Assembly (NCBI RefSeq): GCF_023101765.2
Contig: NC_064218.1
Location: 434,001 to 498,000, forward strand
Source of the DNA: Spodoptera frugiperda
Taxonomy: Eukaryota > Arthropoda > Insecta > Lepidoptera > Noctuidae
Direction of reading: 5' to 3'
Length of the DNA stretch: 64,000 nt
How positions within the stretch are numbered: position 1 is the stretch's first letter; each line of letters starts with the position of its first letter. Made by a program: the position numbers and the translations under genes. Below are positions 25,723 through 36,834 of this stretch, one piece after another. Below the pieces are notes generated by a model that saw nothing but the letters and a program-made list of their open reading frames with translations, did not search any database and was not told where the DNA came from.

Positions 25723-27937
25723 CTATTTTAATTATTTTAAGGGAGTTATGACAGGATAATATTATATTTTTATTGAGTTAGAGGTCACTTGTATGATTAC
25801 TAAGCTTGACGTCTCGGGTTCAATACCTTTGTTAAGTTAGTAAGTTAAATTCGTGTTTACGATTTCAAAAAATAAAACTTTCGTATCATAAATAACCAGA
25901 GCAGCCTAGAATACTAAAAATATTTCACTAAAAGTTCAGACATCAATAAATAACAGCATAATTTCTAAATTAAAATTAACACACAAATCCCTAACAAAAT
26001 ATTAAAGGTCAATATCAAAAAAACTAATTAATAACAGCGATAGTACAATTTTAAATTAAAATTAAAAGTACAGTCAGCTGCAATATTGTAAGACAAGGTA
26101 TCCATTATCAATTATCGTACAAATAGGTAGAGAAGAATGAGTGCTATGTTGCGCATGAGCATACGACACACATTACCGAGTACAATGCTTCATTTACGAT
26201 CAAAGGCACAGATAATACAAAGTTTTGACCTTTGCGTACTTATAATGACTTAATAATTCTCTAGTCGATGCTATCTCTCTAAATGGATTGTGGACCGGAC
26301 TAAGTTTTTCGTTGTTGTTTTTGTGTTTCGTTTTTTGTTCGTGACTGTACTTTTCGGGGGTTACGAGGTGAAATATTAGGGTTGTGTTTTTAGTCTAGTA
26401 GTCTAGAAATACAGTAGTAATGATTTTGATTATAATTAGTGTTTGAGTTCTAAAAAACTCGTATTGTTATTCCTGGAACAATTTCAAATACATTAATCAC
26501 AATTTAAAAAAACAATAAAAGGTGCTTTATGCGATCATGCATCCTATAACATAATAAAATTTAGCTAACGTTTTCATCGACAAATTGATTAATTTTTCGA
26601 TTACATCACTACTTACCATCAGGTGGGATTGTAGTCAAGCATTAGTTTAAATCGAATAAAAAAATCCCTAAAAACTAGTTCATATCATTCTTATTTTGAC
26701 TAACAACATCATTGAACCTGATACCTTACTTTTTCTACCTACAAACGTAACGTACAATCCGTGCCTGTTTGAACCCGGTCCGAGCCGTTCCGAATCGTGT
26801 CGCGAGTCGTGTCGGCACCGGAGCGCGTGTCACGACCGGCCTTTGTAATGGTCATCTTTATGCTTTTTTTTAGATAATTACATACGACCGCTAATTGTAC
26901 CGCACTGGAGAAACTTTTTACTTCTCAACTCTGATTAGTTTAAACGGTTCCTTGTTAGCAATCGTGCTCGTTGATTGGTGGACTGTGGTGTGTTATTAGA
27001 GTTCTGTGTTTTAGGTTATTTCCCTACTGTAGGAAGGGTTTTTCGCGAGTATATTGTTTGTATGTATTGTATGAGTGTAATATTCTTTATTAGGTACTTT
27101 GTTTGTTCTAAACTAGGAAATCGATTTAGACATATATGATATGTCGTTAGATAAGTCTTGATATAACTTAAGGGTTCTTAGATATGTGAAATTGAATTAA
27201 AACAACTTTAAAAGTTAATATCACAAATGAAAAGGGACCCATATAAGAATGTAGTTATTATAAGTATTTGAGTTAAAAAAAAATGTTCCCGACTGTTAAA
27301 ATTGTTTTAATTAAATTACTTTGTGTGATTCTGAAGTGAACCTGTTTTGCTACTTTTTAGTTTTATTACAGTCGACTTTTTTATTCTCTTTATTGTTTCA
27401 GTTTCTTGCTATTGAAATTAGTGTGTACAAAGGTAATAGGTAAAGACAAATAAGTTTTGCTACGCGTATCATTATTTATCCCATTGTGTGGATTTTACAC
27501 GTCATATTTTAGTCGATTGCTTATAATTACAAACGGCTTGGCAACCTCTAATAAAAACTGAGAATAAAACCAAAATTCCTAAATACGTATTTATTATAAT
27601 GAGTTATGATTACTTAAGTACAAAGAGAATAATTCTAGGATTTGTATATATGTGTGAATTAAGTAAATAATAAGATTCTTTTAAAAGTGATTCCAAGAAC
27701 ACGTTATTTTGAGGTCTTAAAGACGTACATCAATCAGTACATTTCCACTGAATAATGTTCAATTCCTTTGAGGCTCGTAAAATGAGACGGTTTTCAATAC
27801 TTAATTATACGTAATATACTTAGTATTAATTTATTTATGTCATGTACTGAGAAATCTGAGATGTATTTTGTTGAAAATTTACCTAGAACCTACAGTTGCG
27901 TAAATTTAGGTACCTATATTCTGTACCCCCATTTTTG
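25723..27937. other. No supported gene
   Basis: AT-rich spacer interrupted by a CpG-rich patch (26757-26850, listed separately). At 26612-26641 'ttaccatcaggtgggattgt' resembles a common moth repeat motif but is too short to classify. Confidence 0.55.
26757..26850. other. CpG-rich patch of unknown role
   Basis: About 94 bp with many CpG dinucleotides ('gtcgcgagtcgtgtcgg', 'ggagcgcgtgtcacgaccgg') in an otherwise AT-rich spacer. Both forward frames I followed are open across it, but there is no start codon or convincing acceptor or donor. It could be a short exon, a promoter or an old repeat. Confidence 0.3.
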
Positions 27938-28070
27938 TGGGGAAAAATTATGTGGTTTCCAGCCTAGGGTGAGGCGAGAGGGAGTAACAGACACTTACTG
28001 ACTAAAAACCTACCCGTTTCTACTCCTGCTCTTCGAGTCGGTAATCCGTTGGGTAGTCCGCAGCTCCGGT
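27938..28070 (-). mobile_element. R1-like LINE 3' tail, degraded
   Basis: Antisense tail with retained blocks 'gtgaggcgagagggagt', 'cttactgactaaaaacc', 'tttctactcctgctcttcg' and 'gtccgcagctccgg'. The poly(A)-proximal block is mutated ('aattatgtggtttcc'), and the 'gagccggagccccggtaaac' block is partly deleted, so this looks like an old copy. Confidence 0.7.
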
Positions 28071-28186
28071 GTGTACCCCAATACAGTTACTTCAAGTGTT
28101 AACATATACCTATGTAAAAAGTAATTAAGTTGTAAGTTGAAAATTTACTGGTTGGGGTAATTTGATTCGCTAGGTATGTTGTAAAA

Positions 28187-28210
28187 GAAGTGATAAATAC
28201 TTATCACTTC
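28187..28210. repeat. Perfect 10-bp-arm hairpin
   Basis: 'gaagtgataa' is followed by a 4-nt spacer and its exact complement 'ttatcacttc'. It lies 30 bp left of the larger palindrome at 28242-28370. Confidence 0.8.
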
Positions 28211-28241
28211 GATACTTTCGACTTTCGACACTACGACTATC

Positions 28242-28370
28242 GAATAAACTTAATAAATAATATAAACTATACAGTTTATAATAATATAAACTATACAGTT
28301 TATAATAATATAAACTATACAGTTTATAATAATATAAACTATACAGTTTATATTATTTATTAAGTTTATT
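28242..28370. repeat. Long palindrome with four tandem 24-bp palindromic cores
   Basis: Outer arms 'aataaacttaataaataa' (28243-28260) and 'ttatttattaagtttatt' (28353-28370) are exact complements. Between them lie four 24-bp units starting at 28261, 28285, 28309 and 28333, each holding 'tataaactatacagtttata', itself a near-palindrome (8-bp arms around atac). The whole 129 bp could fold as one hairpin or as several small ones. It may be a DNA-transposon remnant, a replication-slippage product or a cruciform site. Confidence 0.85.
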
Positions 28371-28640
28371 CCATAAGGTTTGTTATACTAAGCCTTAACT
28401 TTTATGTTTAAATTGCAATTGAAGTCTTAATTAGTTTCTAACGTTAAAATAAGTGAGATAATATACCATAGTTACTCTACCAATGGTCTCATAGTAACTA
28501 ACTACGCCAAGCCCGAGTAGCGTATCTAACCGTCCCAAAACCATAATTTAAAAACCACAAAAGAATTTTAATGCGCCTAAAAACAGTATTGTTAGCCATT
28601 AATCTAAAATCGGGATCTTTACGACTCATCAATATCAAGG

Positions 28641-28720
28641 TCGAACGATTTCGAATCGATTCTTTAAATCGATACGATCTATCGAGATGTATCGCGATTA
28701 TATCGAGATCACGACTCGAC
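28641..28720. promoter_or_regulatory. Cluster of CGAT motifs (weak candidate)
   Basis: Five CGAT motifs plus two TCGA-containing variants occur within about 60 bp ('aatcgatt', 'aatcgatacgat', 'atcgcgat', 'tatcgagat'). Clusters of this kind bind DREF/BEAF-type proteins in flies. No such function is shown for moths, and no transcript start is visible here. Confidence 0.25.
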
Positions 28721-28949
28721 CCGCGGTTCAATAGATTATCATATTTCTTTCGTAAATAATGCGGCCTTTTTAATGAAAATTCAGATGATGTTGTAACAAT
28801 GTAGTAAGTATGTTCCTAGCACAATGCTGCCTATTTAGGCCGAGTGTGATAAACTTGTATAGATTACTCGTATTACATAATACTTACGTCAGTTCGAAAT
28901 TGAATGCTACAATTTGGAACGACCTAGCTTCACTGACTGACAGACTATT

Positions 28950-29026
28950 TATTGGTTGACGTTTCAAAAGTACCTGATAATAGCTTAATAGAAATAAACA
29001 CCGCCGTTGACTTTGACTTTGAATTT
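28950..29026 (+). mobile_element. GACTTT-tailed repeat (family L), 3' end
   Basis: 'ttgacgtttcaaaagtacct' followed by 'agaaataaac' and the tail 'ttgactttgactttgaattt'. This is the sense orientation of the 3' end seen in antisense at 24938. Only about 77 bp remains. Confidence 0.6.
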
Positions 29027-29519
29027 GAGTGAAAGGTGTAGACTAAATAAAGTACTTGTAAAAATTGTTAAAACGTATTAATTTTAATATTTTGTAAGAT
29101 GTTGCAAATTGTGAATTAATTATTGATTTTAGTGCAGTTATAAAAGTAGTAAGTAAGTGGTTTTTTATGTAGTTTAAATGTAGTTTAAAATATCTAGTGT
29201 TAAGCGCCTGCTGGACAGAAGCCTATACTTAGTTACAACCTTTTACCCATTTATGTTGTTATAGCCTGATAACTACATTGCATACAATGTACTTACACTA
29301 ATGAACATGCGCGAAATAGACCTTAAACATTAATATTTTGTGTAGTACAAAATTAAGACATAAATAAAAATATTACTGCTGTTTTACAAATTGCTAGTAC
29401 ATAAGTACCTACGTATTTTTCTAATTATTTTTACTTTATTTTTAATATGCTTCGTTCTTCAGCAAGATGGAGTGCTAATATTAAAAGAAAATATCACACT
29501 AATATGTATTAAAAATGTA
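29027..29519. other. No feature seen
   Basis: AT-rich spacer between two repeat fragments; nothing recognised. Confidence 0.55.
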
Positions 29520-29681
29520 AGCTTGTTTGTTTGGATATTTCTCCGTTCATCACGCTGAAACTACTGAACGGGTTTTGATGGAAGTTGGTAAACAGACAGG
29601 ACATGAGCTGACTCAAGTAATCTAATATAGTATATATTTTATCCCAAGGAAACGCGGGCAAATCCGCTGGCAGAAGCTAGA
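29520..29681 (+). mobile_element. Helitron-like element, 3' portion (family K)
   Basis: The segment runs through 'cttgtttgtttggat', 'gaaactactgaacgggtttt', 'gatggaagttgg', 'ttttatcccaagg', 'cgcgggcaaatccgctgg' and 'agaagctag'. It ends with a GC-rich inverted pair (gcggg/ccgct) directly before CTAG, the arrangement expected of a Helitron 3' hairpin and CTRR end. Related copies are at 40400, 49394, 58330 and 63129. Confidence 0.55.
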
Positions 29682-30883
29682 TTAAAATATTCACAAAAAT
29701 TGAATGGGTAGAGCTCAATTCATCACATGTAAATATATAAAGCTCTATAACATATTATTGTAGTGGTTTATGATATCAAGCAATGACCAAAACACGATGC
29801 ATACGAATCCACTCAATTTGCTTATTAAAAATGAGATCTAGATGCTAGTATTACCACACGGATCATTCGCTTAGAGCAGTTAGACTTCGACTCAAGAACT
29901 ACACAGTCAAATTTTAACAGATCTCTGCTGTACACTACAAGATGTAAACATTAGGGTCCGCGTGCAGCTCGAGGTCGGTATTGGGTGTATTTATGCGGGC
30001 CGCAGGTCGCCGCTGTACCTACATATCTTGTCCAACATCGCGCCCTTCGCTTGGTCAGCACGGACCTCCGTACTGACCACAAAAATGATCTCATTTCGTG
30101 AATAAAAAGGTTGCCTATAGTTAAATGTATTGATGGAATTTTATACATGATAAACTTATTTCAGAAACAGAAATTGGTAAATAAATAAGATGAAAAAAAT
30201 ACTTGAAATATGTAAGTGGCTACTTACATCAACGATTATAATACTTAATTTAAATCAGTAATAGATTTGCTTTATAGGTTGGGTAAAGTAATATTAGACA
30301 ACTTGACTACAATTTAAATTATTACGAAATACAAAAATGTAACTCAGACAGCAAAGGTTAAGAGCTAATCACTTTCTCAATGACACATAATTATCAAATT
30401 TAAACAGAAACTTTATCTGAAATGTTTTGCTATCCCTACATCTTGCCCACAGCCTCACTTATCTGCCGTGAGGTATGTTCTTATTATGTGCGTTTTTTGC
30501 CGACGCTCCCCCTCCCCGCCTATACTCTATTACTCCATAGAGCACCCCCCACTGGCTCAATCTCACTTTAAATATCACTTTTTGACACATCAAAAAGGAA
30601 ATTGACTTGACTTCCTGAATTTTAGAAATCCGGTCATATTAGGGGTTGCATTCCCGGTTAATGTACATTTTGGAGCCATAAGTAATGGTGGCCTTAAATA
30701 TGAGGGTATGGTGTTGTGGGCGGATGTGGATATCCATAGTTCATGCCTATGGGGTGCTAATGGGTGTTAAAATCTGTGACTGCAGCGTTCCGGAGTCTGA
30801 TTCTACAGGGTACAATGTGTTTGAGATGATACGCATTCAGTAGTTTTATTTACGAATCTATGATTTGTTTATAGCGATAAACT
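29682..30883. other. No supported gene; small GC-rich patch
   Basis: A GC-rich patch (about 29955-30045) contains 'gtgcagctcgaggtcgg' and 'gcgggccgcaggtcgccgc'. A 65-codon minus-strand frame crosses it without a recognisable product. The rest is AT-rich. Confidence 0.5.
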
Positions 30884-31091
30884 TTGACTGCACGGTTAGT
30901 GCGGTGGCTGGGTAACTGGTTGCAGCGCAACGTGTCGCGGGATCGCTTCCCGTACGAAGCAACTCTTTGTGTAATCCACAAAATATTGTTCGGGGTCTGG
31001 GTGTCTTGTGTATGTGAACTTGTCTATTTGTAAACGCACCCACGACTCAGGAGAAAATCCTATTGTAAGACAACGTTATTTAAAGAAAAAA
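30884..31091 (+). mobile_element. SINE-B, near full length
   Basis: The order is complete: 'ttgactgcacggttagtgcg', 'ggctgggtaactgg', 'tcgcgggatcgcttcccg' (B box mutated), 'actctttgtgtaatccac', 'ggggtctgggtgtc', 'gtaaacgcacccacgactc', and an A-rich end. The damaged B box predicts weak or no internal pol III transcription. A minus-strand frame (30858-31043) is a repeat translation. Confidence 0.85.
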
Positions 31092-34000
31092 TAATACTTA
31101 AAGCACCATAATGACCAATTCTACACGAGAATCGAAACAGAGACTGTCCTTCAACACCACTTGGTCAACAGGTCGTAATAATAACACCTTCAACTTCTTT
31201 AATGCCTTCAACATGGTGGACCATAAAACTCAGTACGTCGCTTATGACATAGAGAATAAATGTACCGCCGTCACTCCTTTTGATCTGCCACCAGCGTAAT
31301 GTCCACTGACTATTCATACGGCGGCCTTTCCCATTCAACTACTATAAGACCTTCCTTCAGTCACACATCAAAGTCACTGAATGAATCCTTACATTCTTGC
31401 AATACATCTATTGATTGACAATAGAGACTACCAAAACGACCCCTTAATAATACCCATTCAATGCTAAATACAACCTTGCTACCTGCGCATAAGATTCAAA
31501 GTTCTACAAAAGTATGTTCCACTATCTCACCACCTAGACATTCGGCTGACGGCCATAAAACAGCCTGTTTTCATAAAACTATTTACTACAAAGTTACAAG
31601 AACTGTCAATACCAATATTTAACTTTATCACTTTAATATTACAGTCGATTTTTCCCCAGCACATTCACACAGGGGTTAAAAACATTTGCTGGCACTAGTC
31701 GAGTCCGTCAAAAAGATTTATATGACAAAATAAGTTTTTTTTTTTATTGAGCTATTGAGTCGTTTTTTTATTGATTTCCAATGTGTGCTGTGTAGTTATT
31801 TTTATTTTATTTACGGCCCATTACCTGTGGCGTTGTGTTATTTTTATGTTTATTGTCTAATTTAGTGCGTACCTTGAAATCGGGGAATAACGATGACATG
31901 CTTTTTATTATTTCCTTTTTTGGATTTTTTTCTTGTAAACAAATAAATTTGATAATGTTCTAGGATATAAAATGCGATATTAAAGTTTGGTTATTGTAAT
32001 TTTATTGGGAACAAGGTAGATTATGCGTCCTTAATATATTTTAGGACATTAAATATAACAGTTACTATAGTAACTTCCTTTAAACATTTTCTTTAATAGG
32101 TTTCGAAGTATCTACCAGTTAAATCAATAAAAAAAAACATCAAAATATCCAAACAGAGTAGACATAAATCTTCCTTCCTCAGTAATAAAAAAATAACATT
32201 AATTTAATTAAAACTCAACAAAATTAAATTAGAAGAATTACAAGAACCCCGGGCGTCTTTCCCCGGCAGCTTGTAAGTCCATGAGCATTTTATAAACAAC
32301 TTTTAATCTTAAAATTTTAAAATCTCGACGCCAATCCTTTTAAGTTTGTAAATCGAAGCACTGTGCAGGCTTCATCTGACTGACGGCAACCAAAATGTCT
32401 TGAGCCCTGCCTTTTGCCAAGTTCACCCCTTAAAACCTGAAATTGCTTGCGACGAGAGGGGGGAAGAGGATCAGGTTATATGAGCCAGAATGTATGCAAG
32501 CGATCCGATGGCTACTATAAATTGAGCTCTCGTGTTGAACCTTTTCCCGTTAGTGTGGAACGGATGCGAGGGATTTGCGGGAGGAGTGAGAGGTCTAGCG
32601 TGTTTGGGTTCTGCAAGGATCCTTGTACAATGAATTGCATTAAGCGACAGGGCCTCTACGAGCTATGAATGCTCTTAATGTATGGATACGATTTGATCGC
32701 TCCGAGCGTTTAGTGCTGTGTGCACTGATAGAGTTGTCGATACCTCGCTGCTATCAGATTTGTGTCTGTTTTAATATTTATAAAGCCTTGTAGTTAAGAC
32801 ATAAACTACGTTAACTATCATGGGGTTTGTTATTTGTAGCGAAACAATTTGCAACATTGTTAGAATATTCCTTGCTGTTTTCTTTTTTAGATGTAGCAAT
32901 CGATGTTGCGTTTTGAAGTTTAAAATAAATATAGATGAAAGTAAGTCTGTTTTACATTTTCCTTCATATCCTTTTGAGGACGGGATTTGCCAAACATCGT
33001 GCTGAATTAAACAAACATTAATATTTTACTCTATTCAGAGTTCTTCAATGCAACATATGTATTGTATACAAATAAAACGAAACTTTCTAGTCCAAGTCAA
33101 TTGTATGTATCCTAATTAAATTCAAACGCATTCATCCAGAAGCCCTTGCACCGAATAATTCACTAAACCAGAATAATGAAGGGCCAACAAAAACTCATTA
33201 CCTCACAACGAAAGATACTAGAAATTTAGGGTAAGCACGTAAGTCCGCTTATTTTTTATACACGAATAAATAAGAAAGGATTCAAATAGGCTCACAGAGA
33301 TACTGTATCGCATTGTGTTGACCCTCACCTAACAAAGGGACCTCAAAAACTTATTCTATTAAAGAATTATCTCAGCCAAGTGATATCTTTGGGTTATTTG
33401 TGTATTATGTAAAAGAATCATTACTAAGCCGGACATGGGATACTTGTTTGTTTATTGTTATGTAACTGTGATCATTTTATTCTATTGTTTGGTCAAGTCA
33501 ACATTCTATAATTGAACTCTCTTAGACTTATTCAATAGGATTTTGTACGGTTTCAGCTTAAGATTTTCTCAAAGCCAAAGTATTGTTCATGAAGGTTACT
33601 CGTGGTTGTAAGGTTGTTCATTGAATCTATGTCCTTGAGAAGATTATGACAACCGTTTCACAGAAAATGAAAGACTTAAAGACGATAAAAACATAAATCA
33701 AGTCAAGAAAACTCTTCTAGAAACACTAAACACAAAAATATGACCTTGATAATACTTATCGCAACTAAGTGTAACAGTTAATTATCACAACATCAGCTAC
33801 CAGTGAGCAGTACAAAGTAATGGCAGCGCTAGTAAAGCACAATATCGGTGCAGTTATCGATCAGCATGCTGGGCACGTCACTAGTCGGCGAAAGCTTCAA
33901 GTCACGATTGGTTAGCTTACACAAGGATATTATTATTTCTTGCCGTTTCGCCCGCACTGGCAACACATTTTTCAATTTTATATTATAACAACCAACATTG

Positions 34001-36714
34001 TTGATTTTATGTACCGGCGTTATTGCTTCACTGGGATTATTCGACAGCTTAACGCTGTTATCTTTAATCCTGAATGGATTACAGATAATGCAACCTTGCT
34101 GCTTGGTGTTAAGTCTGCTTTGTGTATCATTATTGTAAGTACAGCAGACTTAATCATTAATTTATGGCTGTATATTCATTATTTTATGTTTCGTGTTGTG
34201 AATTTTCTATATGATCCGTGTGTCTACGAGATTTAAGTTTAGCTTCAAAGAGTTTTGGATCTCTCGACTTGCATCAGATAATCCGTGCTACTTTCAGATA
34301 TTGTAAATCTCTTTTAACATTGTGGTATCTTAAAATTAGCAATAATATTAGAGAAAACACTTAACACTTACAAAATAAAAACGATTACAACGAATCAAAT
34401 AAGGAAAAAGAAACGAAAGCAATTACTTACGTATATTTCACTCCCGTAAACCTATAAAGTAAGTAAAAAGACCGATATTAAACATCGCCCGAGGGTTCGC
34501 ACTGAAGTCATTTGATGCCGTAACATGTTGTTCAGAGGCCTTTGACATGAAACAGGTTTCAAGCTCAATGCCTACCTGTTCTACACAATAGGTCCATTGC
34601 TCTGAGCTCGCATATAGAACGCGATCAGCTGTTGTAGCATCATTACCATGCTTATTTTCTTTTTGGTCCTTAGAGCCTTTTGGTCCTTTCTGGTTTACTT
34701 GATGGAAGTATGTCGCATCTGCCCGAGAGTTAAGGTTCTATAATGACATCTGTCTTTAGGAATCTTTGTTTTTTGTAAGTTTAGTTGTGTCTCGTATTGA
34801 TTCTAATTAATTTACTGACTTGACTTGAAATAACTTCATACTTTGTAGTTGTAGTCTTGTATTATTTTATTAGTACCTTAACATACGTTTCATCTTCAAG
34901 GCTAGATATCATCAAGCCATTATTAAGGACAGCTTACGTCATAGCTCCAACAACATTACTTCCCCCCGATTAAGTCGAGTAAGCAAAAACAATCCGTAAC
35001 CTTAACATTGCTATTGTTTTAACACAATACAATTGCGTACACGCATGTAGGCCGAATAACTCGCTGTTGCCTTAAAAAATATACTTGTTATGTTGTCAAA
35101 ATTTATTTTACTGCTGCTAAATTATGTTTTAAGCCCTATTCAATAGTAATAAGGGTTATTTTACTTAAGTCTAGAAATTGGGGATAATACAAGTAATTTT
35201 GTTTTTTTATTATACAATTTGATTCGCTCTCAATCTTAAGTAAAAATCTAAATAGCGTAATAAATACTTTTATTGTATGTTTATTGAATATTTGTTATTT
35301 CGAAAACTATGCCCATGATCTATGGGTGACCTTAAGATATCTTCGCGCGCTTTATTCAATTTGGGGTCAACAGAAATATAAATGATATCGCCAAGAGCAT
35401 CAGAATTGTTCGAAGACATTTATAGTGTTTATAGGTTAAAGACTGTATAAATAATCATGTAACCCTATGATTGTCGAAGGGTTAATGGGTGCTAGGATTT
35501 ACAATGGAAGTACATACGTATAGAGAGGGTACTGTGTGAAATTCGACAACCTTTTAACATGAGAGGAATAATTCAACTAATGGTATTGATTTGGACTTCT
35601 AGATTAAATATTTTGGAATCAAAGTGGATATAAAACTTCTTAATATTTTTCAACAACTTATGTTATTTTAGACTGATTGCTTCCCAAGATTCACTTACTT
35701 AAAATAGATTTTATCAGAAGACCATCGTAGAATGCACCACAATCCTTTACTGTCATGTCAAAACGACAAGTCACTGGCTTAGGAAAACACAACATGTAGT
35801 CACATGCTTCTAAACCAACAGCTTTCTTGATTTCCAGGATTGAGGACCACGAGGAAAAACTTATTCATCATAGTTTTAGAAGGTTCGAGAAGTGTTACTA
35901 GTTAAGTGCACGGCAAACAGGGGGTACAAACAGCCCGCCATGATGAATGGCTCGCGAGATAGATAGGGTTAGGTGAAATACTGGGGTTTAGAACCACTGA
36001 CTGTGAAGACTTCGGTCTGATATGCTTTGGGGAAAAAGGACCAAGTCCATAAAAGGACCAGATTTTCAAATATTACTTGGAATCGGTTTGTTTTATGGTA
36101 TAGTATGTTGAAGCTTAATTTTCCAATGTCTTAAGTCAGAGTCAAACTTAAGATGTATTATTGTATTACTCTATTAATTATAGGCAGTTTTAACACACGT
36201 GTGTTTAATCATGTATTTAACTTGATGTTAAGATTCTGCATTAGTTTGTTGAACAAAAGAATATTCTTATTTTACTGCATAAATATACCGATATTATCAG
36301 TTTTATAAAAAATGTGGAGCAATTTACTACCACCGTCAAATAAATATTAGCAAAAATGTTCCCAACTCCTCACTATCGGTAGTTTCTTAGATAATCTATC
36401 ACAAATCTCGCACAATCTGAGTAGATTAAACGTTAGTAACGTATTTATTATAGTTAGCATTCAATGTAACAATACGACTCGTTTGTTCCAACGACTCTAC
36501 TCGCCTAGAGGTCAACACTTACGTTTTGTGCTCGTGGAAATTATGTATTGTGCTTTCTTGTACACTTGGATTGATTCTGACCTGTATGGAAAATGTTTTA
36601 TTTAATGGATTGTACGGTTAGTACAGGTGTTGTTTCAAAGTTTTAATTCAAAGATTTAATATTTACAGTTACCGTATAAAAGCTGGGAGTGAAATAATCT
36701 AACATAGCTTGTTG
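31092..36714. other. No supported gene; 5.6-kb spacer
   Basis: Mostly AT-rich. Frames at 31111-31299, 32447-32668, 32820-33005 and 33940-34236 are 61-98 codons with no recognisable product; the last is rich in Ile, Phe, Leu and Val because of AT-rich codons. A moderately GC-rich stretch at about 32440-32660 contains 'ctataaattgagc', a TATA-like string, with no supported transcript. Confidence 0.5.
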
Positions 36715-36834
36715 ATGCATAATGTGATGGAAGCACAAGAAGTATGTTAAGATCGTCATCGTAATTAAGATTATTGTAATCATGTAACTAAGCAATCATT
36801 GTCTTATGGCTGATATGATGATGATGATGATGAA
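36715..36834 (+). pseudogene. Decayed LINE 3' end with ATG-repeat tail
   Basis: One frame reads VMEAQEVC, stop, DRHRN, which lines up with VDEAKEVCKNR in the family D LINE remnants (7957 and 47086). It is followed by 'gtcttatggctgatatgatg' and a clean ATG-repeat tail to 36834. The tail region matches that of the LINE end at 50285. Two in-frame stops mark it as dead. Confidence 0.45.

Noticed and set aside
28641..28720. BEAF-type insulator
   Set aside because: The CGAT cluster is real, but the protein is known from flies and nothing else here supports an insulator, so it is kept only as a weak candidate.
33940..34236. 98-codon frame with hydrophobic segments
   Set aside because: AT-driven Ile/Phe/Leu content, no recognisable motif and no splice or promoter context.
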